Shown here piece by piece: positions 8,429 through 17,157 of a stretch of 64,000 bases of DNA. Source of the stretch: Kribbella antiqua (lineage in GTDB: Bacteria; Actinomycetota; Actinomycetes; Propionibacteriales; Kribbellaceae); NCBI RefSeq assembly GCF_004345665.1, contig NZ_SLWR01000001.1:558001-622000 (forward strand). Reading direction: 5' to 3'. Each line of letters starts with the position of its first letter. The stretch's first letter is position 1. The position numbers and the translations under genes are program-made. Below the pieces are notes generated by a model that had not been told where the DNA came from, searched no databases, and saw only the letters and a program-made list of their open reading frames with translations.

Positions 8429-8667
8429 GGAGCCGGCCGCTGGTCAGCACCCACGAGCCGACAATGAACACACGAACGCGCGCCCACCCCGCCGGTCGCC
8501 CCGAGGACTGAAGGCCCACGCCGTGATCTGGGCGAATTGCTCTGGCCGCGCTGTCCGGGGCGGGACCAGCGCGTCGCTTCGTGTGCAACATCGCGTACGC
8601 AAGCTTTCGACATGTGCACCCCGATCGGATTCTCGTGGCGGCTCGGCCGGAGCAGTGGGGCGGGATC

Positions 8668-10878
8668 TCAGGTGGGGTCGGGCGTTCGTTGTGGCGTGGG
8701 GATGCGATGCGTCCCGGTGGGGTCGACGTGGAAGACGAAGCCGTGGGGTGTGGTCCATTCGAGGGTTTTGGGGTCGAGGCGGCGTACCTTCCAGCGGCCA
8801 TGGGTTTTGAGCCGGTGGTGGTACCGGGTGAGGGGTACGAGGTTGGTGGTACCGGTCTGCTCGGTCGGGTCGAGCGGATCGTAGGGCTGGATGTGGTCCA
8901 GGTCGGTGGTGTTGGTGGTCTCCGCGGTGCCGTAGGGGAACTGTTCGGCGGGGTGGATCAGCTTGACCCGTTCCCGGATCCGGTCGGGGATCTCGTAGGC
9001 GTCGACGCTGGCGGGCTCGTTGAGGTCGATGACCGGCTTGACCACGTACGGCCCGTGGCCGACGAGTTCGGCGAGCTGGCTGGCCAGGTGCGGGCCGAGT
9101 TCCTCGACGCGCAGGACGCCGGTGCCGGTGGCGAGGGTGTGGTCGGTGAGGTGCACATAGATCTCGGTCTTCCCCGGCTGCAGTCGTCCACCACCCGCGC
9201 GACGACCCGTGCGACTGCTGGGGCCGCGGGTGCTTGAGGGCACAGCGGTCCCGTCAGTGGGCGTGGGTGTGCCGCGACAGGGCACAGCGGTTCCGTCAGA
9301 GGGCATGGGTGTCCCGCCGGAGAGTCTGGGTGTCTCGCCGGAGGGCATGACGGTTCGGCCGGACGGCACAGGTGTCCTGCCCGAGGGCATGGGTGTTGCG
9401 CCGGAGGGCATGGGTGTTGCGCCGGAGGGCAGGTGTTTCCCGCTGGGGGGCGTAGGGGTGCTGTTCGTGGTGGCGGCGTTTCCGTGGTGGTGTCTGGTGG
9501 TGTGAGCCGCAGGCGGGGTGGTGTGGGCGTCGTGCTTGATCTGGGCGAGCCGGGCCTGGAGGGCTCGCCATGCGGCCGGGTCCATCGGCTGTCCGGTGTC
9601 GTTGTCGGTGTGTGAGCTGTCCTGGTCCCTGGGTTCGGGGATGGGGCTGGGGGTGTCAAGGGGGTCGGGCAGGTCGGTTTGGCTGGGGTGGGGTGCATCG
9701 CGGTCGGCCTCGTCGTCCGGGCCGGGCTCGCTGTACTCGCTGGCCCAGTCATTGAGCAGGGCATCGTCGTCGCTGGACCTGGGCCTCTCGGCCGGCTCCG
9801 GGGAAAGGCGCACTCCTGAACCGTCACTCGGGGTGGAGGCCGCCTGGTGCCTGCTCGGGTCGATGCTCGGGGCAACACTGGATCCGTGGGGACCGCCGCC
9901 GGAGTCGCAGGAGTTGGTTGCCGGAGGCACCGGGCTGGGTCCGCCGGCGCCGTGGGTGCGGTCGGTCGTCGCCGCAGAGTCGCTGCCCGCGGCAACCCCG
10001 GATTTGGCCGAGTTGTTGTCCGGAGTGGTGGGGTCGGCGTCGCGGTCGGCGTCGCCGTCTTCCGCACTGGCGTCGTCGGGGTCGGCGGTGGATTGGGCGT
10101 GGTGGTGTTGGGCTTGGAGGAGGAGTTCTTCGGTGTAGCGGGGGTCGGCGACGATGCCGACGGCTTCGGCGCGGCGGGCGTTCAGGCCGCGGGTGTCGCC
10201 GAAGACCTTCAGGGCCTCGGCGATGCCGGCGATGGTGGCGTCGTAGCGCTTCGCGTTGCCGGTGGAGGTGCGGATGTAGATGGTGGTGGTGCCGTGGTCG
10301 TTGCCGCGGGCGACGAAGACGCCGCGTTCACGGGCCTTCTCCTCCGCGTCGGCGCGTGCGGCTGCGGCGTCGGCGTGGTACCGGGCGGCGGTGATGATCT
10401 TGTTCAGCCGGTACGGGGTGAGGGTGTCGACGATGCTGGCGACGCGCCGGTCGACGTAGCGGGCGGCGTCTTCGGACAGTTTCAGGCAGGCGACAGCGAT
10501 CTGCCGGGCCTTCCACGGGGTCGCCTCACCGGCTTGCACCTTGGCCCAGGTGAAGGGGAACCGGTGCCGCAGTGCGAGGGCCTCGCCGATCAGCCGTGTC
10601 GCGACGCCGGTGGACACCCCGACCACCACGGCGAACTCGGCGGGGGCGAACTCGGCGATCTCGGGGCAGCCGTCGCCGCCGAGCACGATCGCGCGTTCGC
10701 GGCCGCCGGACGACTTGCGGCCGGGGCGGGTCGGGCAGTTGTCGGGGTGGAAGCGGTCGGCGTAGATCTGGGCGTGTTCGAGGAGCCGCGCGTCGACCCG
10801 GTTGGCCGCGGCGCGGTGGTCGGCGGCGGACTCGAGCAGGTCGGCCGTCGACAGCGAGGTCAGATCTCCTTCGAACAT
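8668..10878 (-). CDS. DUF222 / HNH endonuclease-domain protein (13E12-type)
   Basis: A 736-residue protein. The N-terminal ~270 residues form the DUF222 helical domain (STADLLESAADHRAAANRVD). The C-terminus carries the HNH core DLDHIQPYDP with TNLVPLTRYHHRLKTHG, where D-H, N and H-H supply the metal-binding active site. Between them lies an unusually long low-complexity linker (about residues 280-590), first acidic and then a PSG-x-TP repeat. The ATG at 10878 gives FEGDLTSLST; the frame continues to 10947 but that part precedes the promoter. The ATG lies inside a perfect LexA-type site with a TAAGAT -10 just upstream, so the mRNA is probably leaderless and SOS-controlled. 13E12-type proteins with SOS boxes are known in M. 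tuberculosis. Confidence 0.85.
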   Translation of the reverse strand: MFEGDLTSLSTADLLESAADHRAAANRVDARLLEHAQIYADRFHPDNCPTRPGRKSSGGRERAIVLGGDGCPEIAEFAPAEFAVVVGVSTGVATRLIGEALALRHRFPFTWAKVQAGEATPWKARQIAVACLKLSEDAARYVDRRVASIVDTLTPYRLNKIITAARYHADAAAARADAEEKARERGVFVARGNDHGTTTIYIRTSTGNAKRYDATIAGIAEALKVFGDTRGLNARRAEAVGIVADPRYTEELLLQAQHHHAQSTADPDDASAEDGDADRDADPTTPDNNSAKSGVAAGSDSAATTDRTHGAGGPSPVPPATNSCDSGGGPHGSSVAPSIDPSRHQAASTPSDGSGVRLSPEPAERPRSSDDDALLNDWASEYSEPGPDDEADRDAPHPSQTDLPDPLDTPSPIPEPRDQDSSHTDNDTGQPMDPAAWRALQARLAQIKHDAHTTPPAAHTTRHHHGNAATTNSTPTPPSGKHLPSGATPMPSGATPMPSGRTPVPSGRTVMPSGETPRLSGGTPMPSDGTAVPCRGTPTPTDGTAVPSSTRGPSSRTGRRAGGGRLQPGKTEIYVHLTDHTLATGTGVLRVEELGPHLASQLAELVGHGPYVVKPVIDLNEPASVDAYEIPDRIRERVKLIHPAEQFPYGTAETTNTTDLDHIQPYDPLDPTEQTGTTNLVPLTRYHHRLKTHGRWKVRRLDPKTLEWTTPHGFVFHVDPTGTHRIPTPQRTPDPT
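9240..9445 (-). repeat. 24-base tandem repeat coding PSG-x-TP-x-P units
   Basis: About nine imperfect 24-base units inside the DUF222-HNH gene encode repeats such as PSGATPMP, PSGRTPVP, PSGETPRL and PSDGTAVP. Two adjacent units near 9388-9435 are identical, which points to recent slippage or unequal crossing-over. The repeat lies in the linker, so unit number can change without touching either domain. Confidence 0.85.
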
Positions 10879-10886
10879 GTGTTCGA
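10871..10886. promoter_or_regulatory. LexA (SOS) box over the DUF222-HNH start codon
   Basis: TCGAACATGTGTTCGA matches the mycobacterial/actinobacterial LexA consensus TCGAAC-N4-GTTCGA at all 12 defined positions. On the minus strand a candidate promoter, TTGGCA (10910-10915), 18 bases, TAAGAT (10886-10891), touches the box, and the ATG (10876-10878) lies inside it. Bound LexA would block both the -10 and the likely leaderless start. Confidence 0.85.
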
Positions 10887-11000
10887 TCTTACCTGTCCAA
10901 TTGGCCGCCTGCCAAGTAGCTAAACCGCCAGAATCCCTTATCCACAAGGGAAAACATCACACTGAAAGACCCTGAGAAAACGGATATGCCGCACCGCGCG

Positions 11001-11621
11001 CTACTCCGCGTCGACGAGTTGCCAGTCGCGTCGCTTCGGGAGGAACCGGACCGCGCTCACCGCGACCACCACACCGAAGAGGAAGCCGGGGATCGTCCAG
11101 CGCCAGCCGGTGAAGGGCGACTCGGCTTCTGTGGATGCTGCTTGCGTGGTCTCGGGGGCCGGGGTCTGCGGGAGCTGGCTGGTGGGGCCGCTTGGAGCTA
11201 CCTCGCCGGAGAGGAGGCCTAGCGAATCGAGCAGCTTGAGTAGGCGGACGGGGTCGGCGGCCCGATGCCAGGTGGGCTCGGGTGTTGGGGAGCCGGGCGT
11301 GATTTCGCTGGTGGCGATCCAGGGGCCGCCGGGCGCGTCCGGGTAGATGAAGTCGAGCCGCCACGGCGTCATGTCGTGGATCAGCCAGGTGGCGCGGACG
11401 AACCTGCCGACGTCGTGCCGCTCACTGCCGAGTCTGTCGAGCGACTCGATCCCGGTCAGCTTCTGCAGATCGGCGTACCGCTGATCCTCGTAGCCGACGG
11501 CAACCAACTTGGGCGGCGCGCTGAGCAGCACGCTGGTCGGACCACCCGCTCCGGCCGGCAGCGCGCCGACGCAACCAACGGCAAGTACAGCAACCAGGAG
11601 CCCAACGATGCGGCGGTACAT
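11001..11621 (-). CDS. Secreted/membrane-anchored protein of unknown function
   Basis: A 206-residue protein. Its N-terminal hydrophobic signal (RIVGLLVAVLAVGCVG) has a Cys in a lipobox-like context at about residue 17. An exported domain follows (roughly 30-150, including TPWRLDFIYPDAPGGPW), then a Pro/Thr/Glu-rich spacer and a C-terminal membrane helix (TIPGFLFGVVVAVSAVRFL) with a basic tail. It is third in a row with an ECF sigma factor and an anti-sigma-like protein, 44 bases after the latter, so it may be part of the same envelope-sensing unit. No enzymatic motif was recognised. Confidence 0.7.
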   Translation of the reverse strand: MYRRIVGLLVAVLAVGCVGALPAGAGGPTSVLLSAPPKLVAVGYEDQRYADLQKLTGIESLDRLGSERHDVGRFVRATWLIHDMTPWRLDFIYPDAPGGPWIATSEITPGSPTPEPTWHRAADPVRLLKLLDSLGLLSGEVAPSGPTSQLPQTPAPETTQAASTEAESPFTGWRWTIPGFLFGVVVAVSAVRFLPKRRDWQLVDAE

Positions 11622-11665
11622 GGCAACCCCTCCCTCGAGACCTACCCCAGATACACCGCCGAGGG

Positions 11666-12340
11666 TCAGAAGGTTCCGCGGGCCAACCGGACCGCACGGT
11701 CCTTGTCGGTGATGCCTTCGAGCCGGAACGTCACGCCGTTGCGGACCCAGACCAGCGTCGGGCCGGCGATCCGCACGCGGCGTTCAGCGCCGGAAGGATC
11801 TTCCAGGACGAGCTCGTGCGGGGTGTCGAACCAGTAGCCGCTGACCTCCTGGATGTACTCCAGGCTCGAGTAGTACTTCTTCACGTACAGCGGCGACACC
11901 TCGGCCCGGAACTGCTCCAGCCGCACCCCGTCCCAGCCGATCGCCACAAACGCCATAGATGCCTCGACACCACTGGGCGCACCCAGCTCAGCAGGCAGAG
12001 CCGGCTTGAACCCAGCAGTCCGCTCTGCATCCTCCAACGACAGCTGACCAGTCACAGCCGGTGGTCCGGCCGCGGCACTGGTCGGTGCGCTCGTGACCGG
12101 TTGCGCCCGTACTCCCCCGATGTCCAGCCACTCCGCCACAGCCGCCCGTACCGGCGGCGTCAGCGCAGCACCGGAAAGCAGCACCAGGAAGCCAGCCACG
12201 AAGGCCCGCCACCTGTCTCGCAGCCGACGACGCACAGGTACGCCGGCCACCCGCGACAGCACTGCAGCAGTCAGACCCTCCTCCACGGGAGGTACGACGG
12301 CAGAACGGCCGAGAGCCCGTAGCTCGTCGTCCAAGCTCAT
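11666..12340 (-). CDS. Anti-sigma-like single-pass membrane protein
   Basis: A 224-residue protein with a short cytoplasmic N-terminus (about 1-45, LDDELRALGRSAVVPP), a single membrane helix (about 46-65, RAFVAGFLVLLSGAALTPPV) and an extracytoplasmic domain of about 150 residues. Its start overlaps the sigma factor stop by 4 bases. This topology and position are typical of anti-sigma partners of ECF factors. The classical zinc HxxxCxxC anti-sigma motif is absent, so sigma binding is inferred from context. The exported domain resembles DUF4367-like sensor domains. Confidence 0.65.
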   Translation of the reverse strand: MSLDDELRALGRSAVVPPVEEGLTAAVLSRVAGVPVRRRLRDRWRAFVAGFLVLLSGAALTPPVRAAVAEWLDIGGVRAQPVTSAPTSAAAGPPAVTGQLSLEDAERTAGFKPALPAELGAPSGVEASMAFVAIGWDGVRLEQFRAEVSPLYVKKYYSSLEYIQEVSGYWFDTPHELVLEDPSGAERRVRIAGPTLVWVRNGVTFRLEGITDKDRAVRLARGTF

Positions 12341-12846
12341 CGCTGCACCTCCTTGTCGGGCAGTGAGTCCCGTAGACGTCCCAGAGCGCGGTGCAGCCGC
12401 GACTTAACCGTCCCACGCGGCCAGCCGAGCACCACGGCCGTCTCCTGCTCATCCAGATCCAACAGGTAGCGACACGTCACCACCAAGCGGAAACTCTCCG
12501 GGAGCGCCCGCACAGCCGCCAAGAGCTCGCGACGCCGCTCCAGCGACACTGCCTCCTCAGCCGGATCCAGTACGACGTCCAGCGGCGCGGCCAGCTCTTC
12601 CCGGCGCGAGCGGCGACTGCGGGACCGGATAGCGTTCCGCGTCTCGTTCGCCACGATCCGCAATAACCACGGCCGGAACGCGGCTCCCGCCCGGAAGCTC
12701 CCGAGCGCCCGATAAGCCTTCACAAACGATTCCTGTACGACGTCGTCCGCGTCAGCCCCGGCCCCGAGGAACACCGCCGTACGCTTCGCCACCGAGGCAT
12801 GCCGCACCACCAGCTCGCCGTACGCGGCGGACTCCCCACCCCGCAC
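12337..12846 (-). CDS. ECF-family RNA polymerase sigma factor
   Basis: A sigma-70 family ECF factor of about 169 residues. Region 2 contains DADDVVQESFVKAYRAL and FRPWLLRIVANE (core and -10 binding); region 4 contains LPESFRLVVTCRYLLDLDEQE and RGTVKSRLHRALGRLR (the -35 helix-turn-helix). The GTG at 12846 is the first normal start codon. A strong GGGAGG at 12890-12895 lies upstream, ideally spaced for codon 12882-12880, which is ATC. That longer form (reading SQIDEAEILAR) would restore the usual ECF N-terminus. The gene is followed by its putative anti-sigma partner. Confidence 0.85.
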   Translation of the reverse strand: MRGGESAAYGELVVRHASVAKRTAVFLGAGADADDVVQESFVKAYRALGSFRAGAAFRPWLLRIVANETRNAIRSRSRRSRREELAAPLDVVLDPAEEAVSLERRRELLAAVRALPESFRLVVTCRYLLDLDEQETAVVLGWPRGTVKSRLHRALGRLRDSLPDKEVQR

Positions 12847-12963
12847 CCGAGCCAGAATCTCCGCCTCGTCGATCTGACTGATCGCGCCGCCTCCCAGTCA
12901 ACTTCCAACTATTGTGACTACACCGTGCGCGGTCGGTGGGTTCCCGTGTATAAGGTCGGGATC

Positions 12964-14481
12964 GTGCCCGAAGTCGATGCGTCCTTCCTCGCCCTTCCCC
13001 GTCACGAGCTCGCCGAGGCCGCCCTGCAGCGGGCCAAGGACCTCGGTGCCTCGTTCGCCGAGTTCCGGCTGGAGCGAATCCGGTCGGAGTCCATCGCCTT
13101 ACGCGACAGCCTGCTGGAGAGTGCCACGGACGACGAGGACCTCGGCCTCGCGGTCCGGGTCATCCACAACGGCACCTGGGGCTTCGCCGCCGGGGTCGCG
13201 CTGACGAAGGACGAGGCGGTCCAGGTCGCCGAGCAGGCCGTCAACATGGCTCAGGTGTCACGGCCGATCAATGCCGAGACGATCGAGCTCGCCGACGAGC
13301 CCGTGTACGACGACGTCACCTGGATCTCGTCGTACGAGATCGACCCCTTCAGCCTCCCGCGCGCCGAGAAGGTCGCCCTGCTGACCGACTACAGCGACCG
13401 CCTGCTCAAGGCCGAGGGTGTGGCGCACGTGAGCGTGCATGTCGCCTCGGTCCACGAGTGCAAGTACTACGCCAACTCCGCCGGCACCAGCTTCACCCAG
13501 CAGCGCGTCCGGATCGGCCCGGACATCACGGCGTACGCCGTCGACGCCGAGACCGGCCGGTTCGACTCGATGTCCAGCAACGTGCCGCCGGCCGGCCGCG
13601 GCTGGGAGTACATGACCGGCACCGGCTGGAACTGGGACGAGGAGCTCGCCCAGATCCCCGGCTGGCTCGCCGAGAAGATGGCCGCGCCGAGCGTCGAGGC
13701 CGGGGTGTACGACGTGGTGATCGACCCGACCAACCTCTGGCTCACCATCCACGAGTCGATCGGCCACGCGACCGAGCTCGACCGCGCGCTCGGCTACGAG
13801 GCCAACTACGCCGGCACCAGCTTCGCCACCACCGACAAGCTCGGCACGCTGAAGTACGGCTCGCCCGTCATGCACGTCACCGGCGACCGCACCGCCGAGC
13901 ACGGCCTGTCCACCGTCGGGTACGACGACGAGGGTGTCGCCGGCCAGCAGTGGGACCTGGTCAAGGACGGCATCCTGGTCGGCTACCAGGTCGACCGCCG
14001 GATGGCCAAGGTGAACGAGGACCTGCTCGGTACGCCGCGCTCCAACGGCTGCGCGTACGCCGACTCGTCGGGCCACATCCCGATCCAGCGGATGGCCAAC
14101 GTGTCGTTGCAGCCGGCCCCCAACGGTCCGTCCACCGAAGAGCTGATCGGCCGGGTCAAGAACGGCATCTACATCGTCGGCGACAAGTCCTGGTCGATCG
14201 ACATGCAGCGGTACAACTTCCAGTTCACCGGGCAGCGGTTCTACAAGATCACCGACGGCAAGCTCGACGGCCAGGTCCGCGATGTCGCGTACCAGGCGAC
14301 CACAACCGACTTCTGGGGCTCGATGGAGGCGGTCGGCGGCCCGCAGACGTACCTGCTGGGCGGCGCGCTCAACTGCGGCAAGGCCCAGCCGGCCCAGTCC
14401 GGCGCGGTCAGCCACGGCTGCCCGTCCGCCCTCTTCCGCAACGTCCGCATCCTCAACACCACGCAGGAGGCCGGCCGGTGA
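12964..14481 (+). CDS. tldD: TldD-family metalloprotease subunit
   Basis: A 505-residue member of the TldD/PmbA (modulator of DNA gyrase) family. The zinc-binding HExxxH signature is HESIGH at residues 263-268, followed by the downstream TldD motifs (ANYAGTSF, KYGSPVMHV, CAYADSSGHIPIQRM). In E. coli TldD and TldE form a heterodimeric protease that processes microcin B17 and degrades unfolded peptides; TldD holds the zinc. The GTG at 12964 is preceded by AGGTCGGG and gives the normal length. Its stop overlaps the start of the TldE-like gene (GTGA), so the subunits are coupled. Confidence 0.9.
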   Translation: MPEVDASFLALPRHELAEAALQRAKDLGASFAEFRLERIRSESIALRDSLLESATDDEDLGLAVRVIHNGTWGFAAGVALTKDEAVQVAEQAVNMAQVSRPINAETIELADEPVYDDVTWISSYEIDPFSLPRAEKVALLTDYSDRLLKAEGVAHVSVHVASVHECKYYANSAGTSFTQQRVRIGPDITAYAVDAETGRFDSMSSNVPPAGRGWEYMTGTGWNWDEELAQIPGWLAEKMAAPSVEAGVYDVVIDPTNLWLTIHESIGHATELDRALGYEANYAGTSFATTDKLGTLKYGSPVMHVTGDRTAEHGLSTVGYDDEGVAGQQWDLVKDGILVGYQVDRRMAKVNEDLLGTPRSNGCAYADSSGHIPIQRMANVSLQPAPNGPSTEELIGRVKNGIYIVGDKSWSIDMQRYNFQFTGQRFYKITDGKLDGQVRDVAYQATTTDFWGSMEAVGGPQTYLLGGALNCGKAQPAQSGAVSHGCPSALFRNVRILNTTQEAGR

Positions 14482-15887
14482 CGACCGCCATTCAGCTCAC
14501 CCCGCAGGACACGATCGAGCGCGGGCTGGAACTGGCCTCGGCCGAAGGTGCTGACGGCTGCGTCGTCATCGTCGCCGAGACCTCCAGCGCGAACCTCCGC
14601 TGGGCCAACAACACCCTCACCACCAACGGCGCGATGCGCGGCTCCAGTGTCACCGTGATCGCCACGGTCGGAGCCGGCGAGGGTACGGCGGCCGGCATAG
14701 TCGGCAGGTCGTCCGTCACCGACGCCTCCCTCAGCGAGATCGTCTCCGCCGCCGTCGCGACCGCCCGCTCGTCGAGCCCGGCCGAAGACGCCCGGCCGCT
14801 CGTCGACGGCACGGCCGGAGCGGGCTGGGACGAGGAGCCGGACGAAACCTCCGTCAGCGTCTACGAGAAGTTCGCCCCCGCGCTCGGCGAGACACTCAAG
14901 CGAGCCGGCCACGAGAACCGCTGGCTCTACGGCTTCGCCGACCACGAGATCACCACGGTGTACGTCGGTTCGTCCGCCGGACTGCGGCTCCGTCAGGCGC
15001 TGCCACGCGGCTTCGTCACCGCGACCGGCAAGTCCGGCGACCTGAGCCAATCGGCCTGGGTGGGTGCGGCGACCCGCGACTTCACTGACATCGACGCCCT
15101 CGCGATCGACGCGGAGCTGACCCGGCGACTCGGCTGGGCCACCCGGACCGTTGCCGTCGACCCCGGTCGGCACGCCACAGTGCTACCACCCGCAGCTGTT
15201 GCGGACCTGACGACGTACCTCTTCTGGAACCTGGACGGGCGGGATGCGTTCGAGGGACGCAGCGTCTTCTCGAAGAAGTCGGGCGGGACGCGCATCGGTG
15301 ACACGCTGTCGGAGCAGCCGGTCAACCTCCGGTCGGATCCGCACCTGCCCGGGCTGGAGACGTTTCCGTTCGCGGTGGCGCGCTCGTCGGGCCGGTCGTC
15401 CAGCGTGTTCGACAACGGGCTCACGCTGACCGCGACGGACTGGATCCGCGGCGGCAAGCTCGAGGCGTTGATGACGAGCCGGCACACCGCCGAGCTGATC
15501 GGCGTACCGGAGGCGACGCCCGACATCGAGAACTATGTGCTGTCCGTGGACGGCGCGAGCGGCAGCACCGACGACCTCGTCGCCGGGCTCGAGCACGGCT
15601 TGCTGCTCACCTGCCTGTGGTACATCCGGATGGTCGATCCGCAGACGCTGCTGCTGACCGGTCTGACCCGTGACGGCGTCTACCTGGTCGAGAACGGCGA
15701 GGTGACCGGTGCCGTGAACAACTTCCGCTTCAACGAGAGCCCGGTCGACCTGCTCGGCCGGTTCACCGCGGCCGGTGCGACCGTCCCGTCGTTCTCCCGC
15801 GAGTGGGGCGACTACTTCTCCCGTACGGCGACCCCGCCACTGCTCATCCCCGACTTCAACATGTCGAGCGTCAGTCAAGCCAGCTAG
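14478..15887 (+). CDS. tldE: TldE/PmbA-family protease partner subunit
   Basis: A 469-residue PmbA/TldE-like protein. It has the family architecture (DTIERGLELASAEGADGCVV at the N-terminus, ESPVDLLGRF near the C-terminus) but no HExxxH, as expected for the non-catalytic partner. It starts at GTG 14478, overlapping tldD by 4 bases; the much longer frame upstream is an out-of-frame shadow of tldD. A strong bidirectional terminator follows 4 bases after the stop. No peptide-precursor gene was found next to the pair, so the substrate is unknown. Confidence 0.88.
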   Translation: MTTAIQLTPQDTIERGLELASAEGADGCVVIVAETSSANLRWANNTLTTNGAMRGSSVTVIATVGAGEGTAAGIVGRSSVTDASLSEIVSAAVATARSSSPAEDARPLVDGTAGAGWDEEPDETSVSVYEKFAPALGETLKRAGHENRWLYGFADHEITTVYVGSSAGLRLRQALPRGFVTATGKSGDLSQSAWVGAATRDFTDIDALAIDAELTRRLGWATRTVAVDPGRHATVLPPAAVADLTTYLFWNLDGRDAFEGRSVFSKKSGGTRIGDTLSEQPVNLRSDPHLPGLETFPFAVARSSGRSSSVFDNGLTLTATDWIRGGKLEALMTSRHTAELIGVPEATPDIENYVLSVDGASGSTDDLVAGLEHGLLLTCLWYIRMVDPQTLLLTGLTRDGVYLVENGEVTGAVNNFRFNESPVDLLGRFTAAGATVPSFSREWGDYFSRTATPPLLIPDFNMSSVSQAS

Positions 15888-15891
15888 CACA

Positions 15892-15925
15892 GCAGAACGC
15901 CCCCGCATCGGCGGGGGCGTTCTGC
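15892..15925. terminator. Bidirectional hairpin terminator
   Basis: A perfect 15-base inverted repeat: GCAGAACGCCCCCGC at 15892-15906 and its complement at 15911-15925, with loop ATCG. It lies between the tldE stop (15887) and the stop of the converging DUF805 gene (15938). There is no long T-run, as is common in actinobacteria. Confidence 0.85.
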
Positions 15926-15937
15926 GCTGTACGACGA

Positions 15938-16360
15938 TCAGACGGTCGGGTAACCCGGCTCGGCCGGACCGGCACCCGGCTGGCCGAAGCGCTCCGCGGC
16001 CTTCGGGTCGGGACCGTAGTTGTTGTCACCGGCGGTGCCCTCCTGGGCGGCGAGCACGATGTACCAGATCCAGCCGATGCAAGGAACGAGGCTGATCAGG
16101 ATCCACCAGCCGCTGCGGTTCGTGTCGTGCATGCGGCGGATGCCGACGCCGATCGTCGGCAGCAGCACGGCCAGGCTGTAGATCGTGCTCAGCCAGCCGC
16201 TGCTCGACGCGCCGCCGAAGTCCGTGCCGATGATCCGGTCGATGATGCTCAGGATGATCGAGATGATCGTGCTGAACAGCGCGAACATCCAGAACTCCTT
16301 GCGCCGTGCCCGCCCGTCGAACACGGTGTACTTCTTGAGGACGTCGAGGTACCACTGCAT
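15938..16360 (-). CDS. DUF805 small membrane protein
   Basis: A 140-residue DUF805 (YhaH-type) membrane protein. The N-terminal signature WYLDVLKKYTVFDGRARRKE precedes FWMFALF, followed by three to four hydrophobic segments and the conserved RRMHDTNRSGWW motif, then a short polar tail rich in Gly and Pro. The ATG at 16360 has GGAGAA 8 bases upstream and gives the usual family length; the open frame further upstream is not supported. Function of the family is unknown. Confidence 0.88.
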   Translation of the reverse strand: MQWYLDVLKKYTVFDGRARRKEFWMFALFSTIISIILSIIDRIIGTDFGGASSSGWLSTIYSLAVLLPTIGVGIRRMHDTNRSGWWILISLVPCIGWIWYIVLAAQEGTAGDNNYGPDPKAAERFGQPGAGPAEPGYPTV

Positions 16361-16491
16361 TGGGATTTCTCCGATGGTCGAAAGGTGAGACGCGGACAGA
16401 GCCTGTCGGAACCGGTCGGGTTCGTCAATGCAACTTTTCGGTTTGGTGACGACATCGCAACCTGGCACGCCGAAGCTAGAGTGAACTTCAC

Positions 16492-17157
16492 CTACTCGGA
16501 ACGCGCCAGCGTGACCCGCCACATCCGGCGGGGCTCCGGACCTTCGTCGTACGGCGTCGCGTCGTCGAGCCGCCACCGGTCGGACAAGTCGTGGATCAGG
16601 GCTTCGTCGAAGAACCGGCCGACGAACCCGTCCTTGCGGGCCAGCCCGTCGTCCAGCTCCTGCCAGTGGGCGGCACAGCCGTCGTCCGATGACCAGACGG
16701 CGTACACGAAGAGCCCGCCGGGCCGGAGCACGCGGCGGATCTCGGCGACCAGGGAGCGCAGCTCGGCGCGCGAGAATGCCATGTTCAGCAACAGGTTCGC
16801 GAAGACCGCGTTGACCGTGGCGTCGGCCGGCGGCAGCGGATCCCGTACGTCGTGCAGCGCGGCCGTCAGGCGGTCGTCGAGGCCCTCGCGCTGCGCGTCC
16901 AGCCGCAGTTGGTCGAGTGCGGTCTCGATGATGTCGGTGGCGTGCACACTGAATCCCTGCCTGGCCAGGAACAGCGCGTCGCGGCCCTGCCCCGCGCCGA
17001 GCTCCAGCACGTCATCGATGCCCGCGGCACCGAATACCCCGGCCGCCCATTGGGCCGCCACGGACGGTTCGGTGCCGTGCAGGTGCGGGTGCTGCTCGTA
17101 CGCGGTCTGCCAGCGTTCCTGCTGAGCCCTTGCGAGCTCCACATGCCCAGTACTCAT
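16492..17157 (-). CDS. Class I SAM-dependent methyltransferase
   Basis: A 221-residue Rossmann-fold methyltransferase. Motif I is VLELGAGQGRDALFLA (SAM binding), followed by VHATDIIETAL (motif II acidic residue), NAVFANLLLNMAF and RVLRPGGLFVYAVWS (motif post-I/III). The start ATG at 17157 gives STGHVELARAQQERW; further upstream the frame enters the intergenic region. The pattern resembles the tellurite-resistance/thiopurine-like small-molecule methyltransferases, but the substrate cannot be told. It is transcribed away from the large membrane protein gene at 17292. Confidence 0.8.
   Translation of the reverse strand: MSTGHVELARAQQERWQTAYEQHPHLHGTEPSVAAQWAAGVFGAAGIDDVLELGAGQGRDALFLARQGFSVHATDIIETALDQLRLDAQREGLDDRLTAALHDVRDPLPPADATVNAVFANLLLNMAFSRAELRSLVAEIRRVLRPGGLFVYAVWSSDDGCAAHWQELDDGLARKDGFVGRFFDEALIHDLSDRWRLDDATPYDEGPEPRRMWRVTLARSE

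Noticed and set aside
9240-9445. Regular repeats suggestive of a CRISPR array
   Set aside because: Period is 24 bases with no spacers, in frame within a coding gene, and encodes a Pro/Ser/Gly linker.
10938-10946. A perfect DnaA box TTATCCACA inside a small dyad near the HNH promoter
   Set aside because: A single 9-mer; about one such match is expected by chance when both common variants are allowed, and there is no cluster or origin gene nearby.
16481-16491. Palindrome GTGAACTTCAC at the end of the methyltransferase gene
   Set aside because: Short and at a 3' end rather than in a promoter; no second copy seen.
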